Below are positions 9,087 through 17,776 of a stretch of 64,000 nt of DNA, piece by piece. Where the stretch lies: assembly GCF_001612805.1 (NCBI RefSeq), contig NZ_BDBD01000025.1, positions 213,316 through 277,315 on the forward strand, in the 5' to 3' direction. Under the pieces are notes generated by a model, which searched no databases, had not been told where the DNA came from, and saw only the letters and a list, made by a program, of their open reading frames with translations. The stretch is from Nocardia coubleae NBRC 108252. Lineage in GTDB: Bacteria; Actinomycetota; Actinomycetes; Mycobacteriales; Mycobacteriaceae. Within the stretch, counting starts at the first letter, position 1; each line of letters opens with the position of its first letter. A program made the translations under genes and the position numbers.

Positions 9087-10853
9087 TCACATACGTTGCG
9101 GTGCTGCGATCCCCAGTTGCTCCAAACCGAGTTCGAGCGTCCGAGCAGTCAACTGGCACAGCGCGATTCGGTTGGTGCGAATCGGCTCCTGCGCGGCGAC
9201 GACCGGGCACGCGTCGTAGAACGCGGTGTAGCTGCGCGCCAGTTCGTACAGGTATCCCGCCAGCCGGTGCGGCTCGAGGGAGTCAGCGACTTCTGCGAGA
9301 AGATCGGCGTATCCGTCGAGCATCAGAGAAAGCTCGCGCTCGGCCGGTTCCAGCGCGACGCCGGTATCAATCTGCGGAGGGGTTGTCGAACCGACTTTGC
9401 GCAGAATCGAACGCACACGCGCGTGGGCGTACTGCAGGTAGACACCGGTGTTCCCGTTGAGCGAGGTCATCCGCACGGGGTCGAAGGTGTAGTCCTTAAC
9501 TCGCGAAGTCGACAGATCCGCGTACTTCACCGCTCCGATGCCGGCTTGTTCGGCGATGGTGTCGAGTTCTGCCGACGGCAAATCCGGGTTCTTCTCCGCG
9601 ACCACCGCGCGCACGCGGGCAACGGCCTCGTCCAACAGGTCCATCAGCCGAACTGTCCCACCCGCACGGGTTTTGAACGGCCGACCGTCCGGCCCGAGGA
9701 TCGTGCCGTAGGCAACGTGGTCGACCTGGATCGTCTCGGTAAGCCAACCGACCCGACGTGCGACCTCGAATATCAGCTGAAAGTGCAGTGCTTGGCGGGA
9801 GTCCGTGACGTACAGCAGACGATCCGCATGGAGCGTGGAAATCCGGTATCGGATCGTGGCCAGGTCTGTGCTGTCGTAACCGTAGCCACCGTCCCTTTTG
9901 CGGGCCATCAGGACGGTCGGCTTGCCGTCAGGGCCGTTGGCCTGCTCGGACAAGACGACGACCGCGCCGTCACTGTCGATCGCCACTCCTTTGTCGACCA
10001 GTTCGGTCACCGTGTCGGCCAACTGATCGTTGTAGAACGACTCGCCGACGTAGTCGTCAGGAGTGAGTAGGACCCCGAGTCGGTTGTAGATCGCGCCGAA
10101 CGCCTTCTCCGATTCGGCCACGATCTCGCGCCACCGTGCAACGGTTGCTGGATCGCCCGCCTGAAGCGCAACCACCCTGGTCCGTGCCCGGTCCGCGAAT
10201 TCCTCGTCGGCATCGAATTGCGCGCGTGCGGCCTTGTACAGGCTGTCCAGCGCCGACACCGAGCTAGTGTTGGGATCGAGTTCATCTGTGTGCCAGGGTG
10301 ATTTGGGGTGCTCATCTATGTACTGGATGAGCATCCCGAACTGGGTTCCCCAGTCGCCGAGGTGGTTGGCGCGCACTACGTCGGCACCGAGGAACCCGAT
10401 GACCCGGGCCAGGCTGTCCCCGATGATGGTGGTGCGCAGGTGTCCCACGTGCATTTCCTTGGCCACGTTCGGCGCCGAGTAGTCGATGACCACTCGACGC
10501 CCTTCCTCTGTGGCCGGTACGCCGAGCCGATCGTCGGCCAGCCGCGCAGCAACCGATTCCCAGATCGCCGAGTCAGTCAGCGTGATGTTCAGAAATCCGG
10601 GACCTGAGACCTGCACGTCGGCGATCGCGTTGTCGGACCGCTCGACATCGGCAGCGATCTCACTACCGAGCTGAGCTGGTGCCATACCGAACCTTTTGGC
10701 CAGCGGTAACGCGGCATTGGACTGAAAATCAGCGCGGTCGGATCGTCGCACTACCGGGTCCGCATCCGTCACTTCAGGACGGACTCGCACGATCGCCTCC
10801 GACACAGCGGCAGCCACCCGTCCGAGCAGCGGTACAACACCGGCAGAGCTCAC
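9087..10853 (-). CDS. argS: Arginyl-tRNA synthetase, non-housekeeping (E. coli-like) type
   Basis: A 588-aa class I aminoacyl-tRNA synthetase that joins arginine to tRNA-Arg in the cytoplasm. The GTG at 10853 follows AAAGGAACCAAG and gives a normal ArgRS length. The N-terminal tRNA-binding domain (about 1-115) is followed by SAPNVAKEMHVGH (HIGH motif as HVGH, about 128-136) and ANHLGDWGTQFGM. The KMSKS position is replaced by PFKTRAGG (about 391). The C-terminal anticodon-binding helix bundle ends in ALCQLTARTLELGLEQLGI. These signatures are those of the proteobacterial-type ArgRS; the usual actinobacterial enzyme has SANPTGPLHLGH. This is therefore probably a second, acquired copy, perhaps conferring tolerance to an ArgRS inhibitor (inference). 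It lies next to a dead IS3 copy. Confidence 0.93.
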   Translation of the reverse strand: MSSAGVVPLLGRVAAAVSEAIVRVRPEVTDADPVVRRSDRADFQSNAALPLAKRFGMAPAQLGSEIAADVERSDNAIADVQVSGPGFLNITLTDSAIWESVAARLADDRLGVPATEEGRRVVIDYSAPNVAKEMHVGHLRTTIIGDSLARVIGFLGADVVRANHLGDWGTQFGMLIQYIDEHPKSPWHTDELDPNTSSVSALDSLYKAARAQFDADEEFADRARTRVVALQAGDPATVARWREIVAESEKAFGAIYNRLGVLLTPDDYVGESFYNDQLADTVTELVDKGVAIDSDGAVVVLSEQANGPDGKPTVLMARKRDGGYGYDSTDLATIRYRISTLHADRLLYVTDSRQALHFQLIFEVARRVGWLTETIQVDHVAYGTILGPDGRPFKTRAGGTVRLMDLLDEAVARVRAVVAEKNPDLPSAELDTIAEQAGIGAVKYADLSTSRVKDYTFDPVRMTSLNGNTGVYLQYAHARVRSILRKVGSTTPPQIDTGVALEPAERELSLMLDGYADLLAEVADSLEPHRLAGYLYELARSYTAFYDACPVVAAQEPIRTNRIALCQLTARTLELGLEQLGIAAPQRM

Positions 10854-11123
10854 CTTGGTTCCTTTCGAATGAGGGACTGTGCGGCCATTGTCGCAGTGCC
10901 CGACGCCTTTCGACACCACGACCGCCAGTCGGTTCGGGTGCACGACGCAGTCCAGCCTCCCCTGCGGCAGCCGTGTCATGGAATACCCTGTCGGTGTGGT
11001 CTTTGTCGTAACACTCAGTGACAGAGCGCTTTTGGCCGAGCAGTCGCAGTTGCGGACGACGCAGCGGCTGACAAGGCCTTCGCGAAAAACACGGCCGAAT
11101 CCCGGCACTACTCGCGCCTGGCC

Positions 11124-12401
11124 ATGATTCTCCGCGAAGACGACAACGGCAACCGTCACCTGGCCTGGCTCGGGGTGGTCGCCCAGCAAGGAGCATCAGG
11201 ACGATTCGACAGAACGATCACCATCGACCCGCTACGCGAGGTCTTCGATGAGATTCCTGTCAGTGGTCATGCCGGCATTCTGAAAGACGCGGCTCCAGCG
11301 CTGCAGCGAGAGTTTCAGTCTGCCTGCAGGATCGGTGGTGTAGGCGTGATCGGCAATGACACGTGGGCTGCCGTACGTGCAGAAGTAACACGTCGAAGCG
11401 CAGGACTCGAGGTCCTCGTGGGCTGGTTGATGGCGGTCGCAAACCCTGTGATTCTGGACAGCCGCAATGAAGCTGATGCTCGGTGGCAGGAAGAACGTGA
11501 TGCACTCGGTATGACGGCGCGCATTGCCGGCATCCAGCCGACCGAACTCGCGGGGTGGCAACGTCCTGCGTCGAACGATGAGCCCTATCTCGCCGGCCTG
11601 ATTCCAGCCCCTGTCGAGCACAGCTTGATCGACCATGATTCCCGAGTGTTTTTCGGCAATACCGTTTTTCATGACTGGACCCAATCATCTTCGACACGCT
11701 GCGACATCCACGTATTCGCCGATGCATCGGGCCGACGGGTAGAGATCGCCAATGTCAATGCGACCCCTGTAGAAGCCCGCCTCGGCACCGACCTCATCTA
11801 CTATCACGAGCAAACCGCGAGCTTCGTTCTCGTGCAATACAAGCGTCTCGACCCCGACCGTTCTCTTTCGGTGGACGACCGTCTCATGGAGCAGTTGACG
11901 CGGCTCGAACAGGTGCGCACTCTCAGTCGGACCGCTCAGGAGCCCGACGACTGGCGCCTGAGCCACGACCCGTGCTTCGTGAAGCTGGCGCATTGGCCTA
12001 TCGGGCCATCACCATGCCCCGCAGACGAACTCGTCCCAGGAATGTATCTCCCGGTCTCGTATGTTCGTTTGCTGCTATCGCATGAGTCGACCCTCAGCGG
12101 TCGCACCCACCAGGATGGTATAGCCGGCCGGTTGCTCGGCTACAAACAAGTTGATCGATACCTGAACAACACTCAATTTATAGAACTCGTCAAGAACGGT
12201 CTGACCGGCACAGTGGGAGTTACCGCAGAACAGTTGCGGGAGCTGGTGAGGAGTCGACTCGAAGCCGGAAACGGCGCCGTCGTCGCTGTCGAGCGGGGGA
12301 ACGAGACAACGCGTGAGCGCCAGACCAGGATCAGACAGCGTTCGAGCAGTTCTGGCAGGCGTAACCGGTTGCACCACATGGAGAGTCCAATGAGCGACTG
12401 A
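11124..12401 (+). CDS. Unknown 425-aa protein with nuclease-like segment
   Basis: I do not recognise the family. The first 130 residues are hydrophilic and include a helical stretch (LKDAAPALQREFQSA). The central segment (about 215-255) reads GTDLIYYHEQTASFVLVQYKRLD. An acidic residue, a hydrophobic strand and then QYK is the D...QxK arrangement of Mrr-like restriction-endonuclease folds, so a DNA-cleaving role is possible but unproven. The C-terminus is basic (RERQTRIRQR) and serine-rich. No membrane segment is visible. The first in-frame start is the ATG at 11124, but the frame is open for about 34 codons upstream without a start codon and reads plausibly as protein. The gene may thus have lost its 5' end when the argS side was inserted. 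It stands alone. Confidence 0.6.
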   Translation: MILREDDNGNRHLAWLGVVAQQGASGRFDRTITIDPLREVFDEIPVSGHAGILKDAAPALQREFQSACRIGGVGVIGNDTWAAVRAEVTRRSAGLEVLVGWLMAVANPVILDSRNEADARWQEERDALGMTARIAGIQPTELAGWQRPASNDEPYLAGLIPAPVEHSLIDHDSRVFFGNTVFHDWTQSSSTRCDIHVFADASGRRVEIANVNATPVEARLGTDLIYYHEQTASFVLVQYKRLDPDRSLSVDDRLMEQLTRLEQVRTLSRTAQEPDDWRLSHDPCFVKLAHWPIGPSPCPADELVPGMYLPVSYVRLLLSHESTLSGRTHQDGIAGRLLGYKQVDRYLNNTQFIELVKNGLTGTVGVTAEQLRELVRSRLEAGNGAVVAVERGNETTRERQTRIRQRSSSSGRRNRLHHMESPMSD

Positions 12402-12524
12402 ATCACCCAGCTGGTCAGAAAACCTAATCGCCTCAGTCTCAGCGACTGATCGTCGACCAGAGCCCGGACGCCGATCTCCAGATCGCTAATAGCTGACGAA
12501 GACTGAGCCTACCGGCGACCGCCG

Positions 12525-13424
12525 TCAGTCAGTGGAGGGCAAAGCCCACCATTCCCAGGAAGTCGGGACATAGTCGTCCTGCGGCCAGGATGCCCAGGCG
12601 GCATCGGACTCGTCCGCCGGATCGCCCCACGCGGCGATTGAGTCCATGGGCTCCGAATCGGCAGTGTCACGATCGGCCTGGCCTACGTCACTCATCTGCG
12701 CGGCAATGACCCGATCGACTTCCGGTGAAGTCCGATCCGCGACGTCAGCGAATTCCGAATCGACGAGCGGGCTTCGCTCGGTGCCACTAACGTGCGGTTC
12801 GGGGTTCTTCACATGACGACTCGCCGTCGGAAGGAATGTGACCGGGTCGAGCGGGGAAACCGAGCTCGTCCAGGTGCCAGTGCGACTTGGTAGCCGCGAT
12901 TCCGGTGCGGTGCGAGATGCCGAGGGGGACGGTGGTCGTACCAGCCCGGGCCCGCCTTTGCGATCGCGGTCAAAGCCTCTGTCCTGCGTCGGCCCGGGCA
13001 GGGAGACCCGCCGCGGTGACGCAGACCTGGTGTTCTCCGCCGCCCAATCGTTCGGTGGAACAGCCGGTGCGGAGGGCGCTGCATGGCTGGAACCTTCATT
13101 CGGCGATGGTGGCCGGGCCAGCTGATCGACAATCTCTTGACGGTCTTCCCGCAAACGGGGGTCGCTACTCAGCGAAGCAACAGCGTCGCGTACCGATGCC
13201 GACGCGTCGACAGTGGCTTGTCGATGTAGTTCGACGATTGTCTCGACCAACCGCCGCGGTTCGAGATCCTCTCCGCCAACGCCCAATTCGATACGGTGCA
13301 GCGTACCGTTCGCGCCGACTTCCACCCGCACTGTTCCGTCGGCACTGGTCGCAGTACCGCGGGCATCGGTGAGGGCGCGTTGAAGCCTTTCGATCTGCCC
13401 CGAGACCGGGTCGACATCCCCCAT
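12525..13424 (-). CDS. YbaB/EbfC-fold protein with long disordered tail, EspL-like
   Basis: A 299-aa protein. Residues 1-100 (SGQIERLQRALTDARG, then TVRVEVGANGTLHRIEL and LVETIVELHRQATVDASASV) have the helix-strand-strand-helix pattern of the YbaB/EbfC family. In mycobacterial ESX-1 loci a member of this fold, EspL, supports secretion of partner proteins. About 200 residues of low-complexity Pro/Ser/Glu/Asp-rich sequence follow, with a WxxW-containing acidic end (PTSWEWWALPS). It is transcribed divergently from the EspC-like/WXG-like/lipoprotein operon at 13607 and probably serves that cassette. A shorter relative lies in the mirror cassette at 15593. The fold call is good; the secretion-chaperone role is inferred from context. 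Confidence 0.7.
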   Translation of the reverse strand: MGDVDPVSGQIERLQRALTDARGTATSADGTVRVEVGANGTLHRIELGVGGEDLEPRRLVETIVELHRQATVDASASVRDAVASLSSDPRLREDRQEIVDQLARPPSPNEGSSHAAPSAPAVPPNDWAAENTRSASPRRVSLPGPTQDRGFDRDRKGGPGLVRPPSPSASRTAPESRLPSRTGTWTSSVSPLDPVTFLPTASRHVKNPEPHVSGTERSPLVDSEFADVADRTSPEVDRVIAAQMSDVGQADRDTADSEPMDSIAAWGDPADESDAAWASWPQDDYVPTSWEWWALPSTD

Positions 13425-13543
13425 ACAGCAACCTTCTCTAGCTACTCCACCGCTGAGCCTACCGCTTCCGCACCGACGCGTGGCGGGCTGAGATGATCAC
13501 CACGAGTTGAGTGTTCGTGTTTGTCGGCCTGATCCGTCAACTG

Positions 13544-13572
13544 TTGCAACGGCGTTGAGCAGCCGATAGCGT
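13544..13572 (+). promoter_or_regulatory. Candidate sigma-70-type promoter of T7SS cassette 1
   Basis: TTGCAA (13544-13549), a 17-bp spacer and TAGCGT (13567-13572) lie 35 bp ahead of the GTG start at 13607, which has an AAGGGGGAATC ribosome site. The match is partial, so this is tentative. Confidence 0.35.
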
Positions 13573-13606
13573 AGCCGCCGACCGGGGAACGTGCGAAGGG
13601 GGAATC

Positions 13607-13918
13607 GTGTCTGATTCAAAAGGTCTGGATCTCGATCCGGTACGAACACGGGAGCTCGCGACAACTCTTGCCAAGGCCGAGTCCGAGGTGACGGCGGTGT
13701 TCGCCGGGGAGACCGAGAATACTGCGCTGACGTTTCCCGGCACAAAGATCCCAGATGCGGCGACCACAGCGCTCGGCAAAATCGCACAGGCAGCGCAGTC
13801 GTTGGTCATTGAGTACGCGGCGTTGTCGACAGCTACCTCGAAAGCAGTCACGGAGTTCCAGAGCAAGGACACCCAGAACGCCGGCAACATTGCAGCAGCA
13901 CAGTCGGCGCTGTCGTGA
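13607..13918 (+). CDS. EspC-like type VII secretion-associated small protein
   Basis: A 103-aa helical protein begun by GTG behind AAGGGGG. The order of features (LDLDPVRTRELATTLAKAES, a short Gly/Pro turn at FPGTKIPDA, then a second long Ala-rich helix TALGKIAQAAQSLVIEYA) gives the two-helix hairpin of the EspC/WXG100-like family exported by ESX systems. The canonical C-terminal YxxxD export signal is not present; the nearest match is FQSKD with Phe for Tyr. It overlaps the following larger substrate-like gene by 4 nt, a pairing typical of co-secreted ESX partners. No secretion ATPase (EccC) or membrane component is encoded in the window, so export would depend on machinery elsewhere. Confidence 0.7.
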   Translation: MSDSKGLDLDPVRTRELATTLAKAESEVTAVFAGETENTALTFPGTKIPDAATTALGKIAQAAQSLVIEYAALSTATSKAVTEFQSKDTQNAGNIAAAQSALS

Positions 13919-15111
13919 CGACACTTGGCACCACCGAGCAGCAGGCAGTCGCCGAGGCCACCGGGTTGACGGTTGCGCAGGTGCTCGCGTGGGACACCGC
14001 AACTTTGACCACGCGGGCCGATGCCTGGTCCGCCCAGGCGACGAAGCTGCTCACCTTCGACGACAACCAAGATCGCGCTGTCGATGCGGGACGAGATTTC
14101 TGGACCGGAACCGCGGCAGAAGCAATGCGAGCCAAGCACGATCAGATCCGCACATCAGCCAGGACCTTCATAGCGGCCCTACAGGACGGCGCGGCGGCGG
14201 CCCAGTCGGGTGCGAGCAGCTTGGAGTCGGCCAAATCTGCCGTCGTGAACGCGGTGAAAACCGCAGAGGCAAACGGCTATGAGGTCGCTGACGACGGCAC
14301 AGTGACGATCTCGGCCAGTACACACCAGACGTTGCTGTCGCAGCTGCCGGACGCGGCGTCGTACTCGACCGCAGCCGGAGCACTCCAGATGGACGCGGAT
14401 GCGTCGACAGTCACGGTGAAACAAGCACTGACACAAGCACACTCGGCTGCGGCAGCTGTCGCCGAGGCGATCACCACAGCGTTCACGAATCTTCCCGACG
14501 CGTCGCCGATCATTGCTACCGGCGCACCGCAGTCGATAAACCGGGACATCTGGGATACCACGTCCGACGAGCAAGGCCGCGCGATCCTGGCGCGATACCT
14601 GACCGGCGGCGGGGATTGGTACATCAACAGCGACCCCAAGTGGTCGGAATACATGATGAACAACCAACTGCTCCGCAACCAGCTCGAAGAACCGGTCACG
14701 ACAGCAGCAGCGGCAGCAGTGCAAGGGTATTTGCAGAACGGCAACGCATCCCAGGCCGGCACACCACAACGACTCCAAATGGAGATCGAGAATGGTGAGC
14801 AGATCATCGGATACCAGTACCTCCATGGCACCAACGACGACGTCGGCGGCTTCACAGTCGTTCCGAATTCCACCGTCCGCGACAGAGGCGACGGCACGTA
14901 TGAAGTGACGATGTTCAACAGCTACACCTGGAACGACACGATCGATGCCAACAAGCAGTACGAGTCCGACCAGGACAAGAACAGAGTTGCAGAAGCGATC
15001 AGCCTCGGACAGGCGGATCCGTACGACATTCACATCAATTGGAATGCCAACACGACCCTGATCATGGACGCTTCGGGACGGGTAATCAGCCAGACCGGGT
15101 ACCCGAAATGA
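13915..15111 (+). CDS. WXG-like N-terminus secreted protein with unknown C-terminal module
   Basis: A 398-aa protein, coupled by ATGA to the EspC-like gene and by another ATGA to the lipoprotein gene. Residues 1-100 form long helices with FWTGTAAEAMRAKHD at about 62-76, equivalent to the WxG turn of ESX substrates. A helical Ala-rich middle follows to about 195. The C-terminal 200 residues are different: RYLTGGGDWYINSD, aromatic residues, and a beta-rich end with GTYEVTMFNSYTWNDT. The mirror cassette protein at 16421 has the same outline (HYWEGGGTPFEFD; VVMDVTVEAMDYYNFNQ), so the two are distant relatives. I cannot name an enzymatic activity for the C-terminal module. A polymorphic toxin or structural role are both possible, and the lipoprotein might be its immunity or docking partner (inference). 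Confidence 0.65.
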   Translation: MTTLGTTEQQAVAEATGLTVAQVLAWDTATLTTRADAWSAQATKLLTFDDNQDRAVDAGRDFWTGTAAEAMRAKHDQIRTSARTFIAALQDGAAAAQSGASSLESAKSAVVNAVKTAEANGYEVADDGTVTISASTHQTLLSQLPDAASYSTAAGALQMDADASTVTVKQALTQAHSAAAAVAEAITTAFTNLPDASPIIATGAPQSINRDIWDTTSDEQGRAILARYLTGGGDWYINSDPKWSEYMMNNQLLRNQLEEPVTTAAAAAVQGYLQNGNASQAGTPQRLQMEIENGEQIIGYQYLHGTNDDVGGFTVVPNSTVRDRGDGTYEVTMFNSYTWNDTIDANKQYESDQDKNRVAEAISLGQADPYDIHINWNANTTLIMDASGRVISQTGYPK

Positions 15112-15548
15112 GTAGATTTCGACTGGTCGCCTCCTTGCTGGCGCTCGCCACAGTGAGTGCGACAGCGTGTGCAGGCCCGGATCATTCGCGGGCCAATGGT
15201 GTTGAGACGACGACAGAGGCGCCTCTGCACAGCATTTTTGCGCAGCCAGGCAAACCCGCGGTGTCGCCGAGTGGGCGGTTCCAGGCTGAGGTGAACCCGA
15301 GCGAGCCCCTTTCGATGTTCGTGTCCATCACCGACACTGGAACCGGTCAGATCGTCTTCCGTGACACCGACCAGTACAGCACCAGTCGGCATCACCGTTA
15401 TGTCGTCGGCTGGATTTCGAGCGAGCCCGAGCAGCTATGGGTCTATTCAGGAGACGTGGGGACCTCCCGATTCGATCGTCAGGCCGATGGCAACTGGCTC
15501 AAGGTCCGTAGTCCACAGCATATTCCGGCTGAGATCGACAGCTGGTAG
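15108..15548 (+). CDS. Putative lipoprotein of T7SS cassette 1
   Basis: A 146-aa protein whose ATG overlaps the previous stop by 4 nt. The N-terminus MSRFRLVASLLALATVSATA is a basic-plus-hydrophobic signal, followed by ACAG, a lipobox-like site with a cysteine at about residue 21. The mature part is hydrophilic and beta-rich, with VSPSGRFQAEVNPS and YRHHR-like polar strands, ending in PAEIDSW. It resembles small periplasmic-side beta-sheet domains but no named family is recognised. Its fixed position behind the WXG-like protein, repeated in the second cassette, suggests a cell-envelope partner or immunity protein for that substrate (inference). Confidence 0.65.
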   Translation: MSRFRLVASLLALATVSATACAGPDHSRANGVETTTEAPLHSIFAQPGKPAVSPSGRFQAEVNPSEPLSMFVSITDTGTGQIVFRDTDQYSTSRHHRYVVGWISSEPEQLWVYSGDVGTSRFDRQADGNWLKVRSPQHIPAEIDSW

Positions 15549-15564
15549 CACGTGATACCCAGGT

Positions 15565-15584
15565 GTAGGCCACAAGGTGCCTAC
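15565..15584 (+). terminator. Small hairpin between convergent cassettes
   Basis: GTAGGC (15565-15570), an 8-nt loop and GCCTAC (15579-15584) form a 6-bp hairpin in the 44-bp gap between the converging stops at 15548 and 15593. There is no T-tract, so termination is only a possibility. Confidence 0.3.
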
Positions 15585-15592
15585 GCTCTCGA

Positions 15593-15964
15593 TCAGCGCC
15601 ACCCACGACGGTTTTGCTCCTCGAAGTAACGATCCTCGTCTTCCTCGGTCCACGTTGGTTCAGGACTTTTCGAGTTCGCGCGCACAAATGCCGAGACCGA
15701 TTCGAATTGGGGGTCAGCCGTGATCTCGCGGGTCGCTTCTGCGATCCTCGGTTGCTGGTCCGCGACGGCTGCGCCGTACGCAGCAATGATCGCATCGGTG
15801 GTGTCCAGATCAAGCCCTGGAACGAACACGTCGAGAAGTTTGTTGTTTGCGTCGACAACAACTCGAACCTTCCCAGAGGTGCCCACGCCGCGAATCGCGG
15901 CCAACGCCTCTTGGGCTCGGCGAACCTTTAATCCGAGTTGGTCCTCGCTCCCTGGCACACTCAT
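15593..15964 (-). CDS. YbaB/EbfC-fold protein of T7SS cassette 2
   Basis: A 123-aa protein started at the ATG at 15964 because GGAGGAGCA lies immediately before it; a longer frame to 16042 lacks such a site and overlaps the lipoprotein gene. The sequence SGKVRVVVDANNKLLDVFVPG flanked by helices (LKVRRAQEALAAIRG; AIIAAYGAAVADQQPRIAEA) is the YbaB/EbfC pattern. It ends in an acidic tail (EPTWTEEDEDRYFEEQNRRG). It is the last gene of a four-gene minus-strand operon with the lipoprotein (10-bp gap), WXG-like and EspC-like genes. It corresponds to the 299-aa YbaB-like protein of cassette 1 but lacks its long disordered tail. A role in T7SS substrate handling, as for EspL, is inferred. Confidence 0.7.
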   Translation of the reverse strand: MSVPGSEDQLGLKVRRAQEALAAIRGVGTSGKVRVVVDANNKLLDVFVPGLDLDTTDAIIAAYGAAVADQQPRIAEATREITADPQFESVSAFVRANSKSPEPTWTEEDEDRYFEEQNRRGWR

Positions 15965-15974
15965 TGCTCCTCCT

Positions 15975-16424
15975 TCAGTCCACTGTGTCGATGAGGAGCG
16001 TCTGCCCATCAGCTTGTAAGTACACGCTGGACTTCCATCCATTCACACTGAATGCAGAATTTATTTCAGGGCCGGACACATAACTCACCGATGGCACGCT
16101 CGGTTCCAGCGCGGGCTCGAACGGCTTCGGTTGCGAGGAGGAGAGGTTGAACTTCGATCGCATCTCGTCGGCAATCTCGGGTCGCAACTCTACGACAGCT
16201 TGGATCCAGTAGGTAGTCGGGCCAGGCACACGACCCTCCTCGTTGTTCCAAGTGATCCAGCTGACCGATACGGGTTCATCTATCAACGGGAACCGCTTCG
16301 TCAGCGGCTCTTGGTCATGACGAACCTCGGCGGAGGGCTCAGATGATTCCGAGGCCGGTGAGCTACAACCCATTGCAGCCAAGAGCATCGCCGCCAGAAG
16401 CGGAATGAGGTATCGTGCAGTCAT
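15975..16424 (-). CDS. Putative lipoprotein of T7SS cassette 2
   Basis: A 149-aa protein with a clear lipoprotein signal: MTARYLIPLLAAMLLAAMGC, with the lipid-anchored cysteine at residue 20 inside LAAMGCSS. The mature domain starts with a Ser/Glu-rich stretch, then beta-strand-like segments (PVSVSWITWNNEEG; TTYWIQAVVELRPEI) and ends in SVYLQADGQTLLIDTVD. The gene overlaps the upstream WXG-like gene by 4 nt and precedes the YbaB-like gene by 10 bp. There is no strong sequence match to the cassette 1 lipoprotein at 15108, only equal size, position and topology, which suggests matched but diverged partners, perhaps like immunity proteins (inference). Confidence 0.7.
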   Translation of the reverse strand: MTARYLIPLLAAMLLAAMGCSSPASESSEPSAEVRHDQEPLTKRFPLIDEPVSVSWITWNNEEGRVPGPTTYWIQAVVELRPEIADEMRSKFNLSSSQPKPFEPALEPSVPSVSYVSGPEINSAFSVNGWKSSVYLQADGQTLLIDTVD

Positions 16425-17776
16425 TTTCGCGGCCTTCCCGATTCGTCGTTGTTCTCGACCGGCGTTCGGGGTCCACTAGAGTCACGGTTGTCTACTCGAT
16501 CTTCTCGCCCCGGATTACGCTCTGTCGCGGATGTTTCCGACACGGTCGCAGTCGACGGAGGTTGACCAAGCTCCCATGACACGGTCCTCGTCACCTTGCC
16601 ATTGGTCTCGAAATCGTGAGCCCATCCCAGCTCTGCAAATCTACCATTCTCATTATCGGATGCTCCGGTCGCCAGGTCCTCAGCACCTTGATTGAAATTG
16701 TAGTAGTCCATCGCTTCGACCGTTACATCCATTACCACACGGTCGCCTTCCACCCGCACATTGGAATGACTCCATTGCTGATAGGCCCCGATCGTCTTCT
16801 GCCAATTCTCAGTGGCCGGATAGTCTCCCCCAGCGCCCCCGATGTCTGCCGCAGTGCCGGTCATTTGAAAGTTGGTGTTTCCCTCGCGCGCAAGAGCATC
16901 AGCTGCCATCGCAGCACGAGTGATCTCGCTGTCTACCGCCGCTTTGATGTTCGGGTCCTCACGGTATGCCTCCTCGTAGTCGAATTCGAACGGTGTGCCG
17001 CCACCTTCCCAGTAGTGGCGGTAAGCTGCAGTAGAGTCATCCAAGTCCGAGCGGCCCAACTCCCCACCATTCAACATCGCTTTCCATTTGGCCGCTGAAA
17101 TATAGTCGCCGATCCCAGGCGTTGCCGAGCCAGGAACGAACCCTTGGTCGGTCGATAGATGTGGCGTCTCAGGCAGCCCAATCTTGTACGTCTGACCATC
17201 CACTACTACCGTAGGTGGTTCAGGGATAGGGGCTGCGGGTGACTTTGCCAACACTTGCAGAGCGCTCACCTCAATTTGGATCGCCTGTACGGCACCCAAC
17301 TCTGCCAGGCCAAAGTCGTGAAGTAGTTCCTTTATGCGCGTCTGATATCCTGCGGCTTGGCCATCAAGTCGCATCTGCAGGATTAACGTCGTGGTATCTG
17401 CGGCACTGCCCGGTACCGTCGGAGCAGTGACAGTGCCGTCGTCGGAAACGGTCATGCCCGCCTGCGGAACCTCATCGTCGACGATCCGGAGCAACGCGGC
17501 CCGAATGCCTTCCATATTGCCGCCGAAGCTTTTGTAATGGCCGACCAGCCGCGTGGTTACCTCATCGATGTTAGTGGCAGACAGCTTGTCTGCTACAGCA
17601 CGTCCAGACGCCGCGGCAGCGGCGTCACCTTGCCATCCGTCCATCGCCGAGTCGACATCTCGCTCAACCTGCTCAGCAACCTGTGCGAAGAAAGTGTTCT
17701 GCGCAGCCAGGTGTGAGCCATAGGTCACCATACTGAGAGGCTGGCAGGCGCGAACATGACTGATCGTCGCCATCAC
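16421..17776 (-). CDS. WXG-motif type VII secretion substrate-like protein
   Basis: A 451-aa protein. Its N-terminal 100 residues are helical, with MDGWQGDAAAAASG at about 45-58, the WxG helix-turn-helix of ESX substrates. A central region (to about 200) carries the strand DGTVTAP and a Pro-rich linker (APIPEPPTVVVDG). The C-terminal domain has STAAYRHYWEGGGTPFEFD, then WQKTIGAYQQWSHSNVRVEG and the beta-rich VVMDVTVEAMDYYNFNQ, which parallels the cassette 1 protein at 13915. The last 50 residues are Arg/Asp/Pro-rich and probably disordered. It overlaps the EspC-like gene by 4 nt. The DNA here is noticeably richer in A+T than the neighbouring helicase genes, consistent with horizontal transfer. 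Catalytic function unknown. Confidence 0.65.
   Translation of the reverse strand: MMATISHVRACQPLSMVTYGSHLAAQNTFFAQVAEQVERDVDSAMDGWQGDAAAAASGRAVADKLSATNIDEVTTRLVGHYKSFGGNMEGIRAALLRIVDDEVPQAGMTVSDDGTVTAPTVPGSAADTTTLILQMRLDGQAAGYQTRIKELLHDFGLAELGAVQAIQIEVSALQVLAKSPAAPIPEPPTVVVDGQTYKIGLPETPHLSTDQGFVPGSATPGIGDYISAAKWKAMLNGGELGRSDLDDSTAAYRHYWEGGGTPFEFDYEEAYREDPNIKAAVDSEITRAAMAADALAREGNTNFQMTGTAADIGGAGGDYPATENWQKTIGAYQQWSHSNVRVEGDRVVMDVTVEAMDYYNFNQGAEDLATGASDNENGRFAELGWAHDFETNGKVTRTVSWELGQPPSTATVSETSATERNPGREDRVDNRDSSGPRTPVENNDESGRPRK

Noticed and set aside
8850..10070. Long plus-strand open frame (about 406 codons)
   Set aside because: It is antisense to argS and the IS3 remnant, has no recognisable domain and reflects GC-rich third positions.
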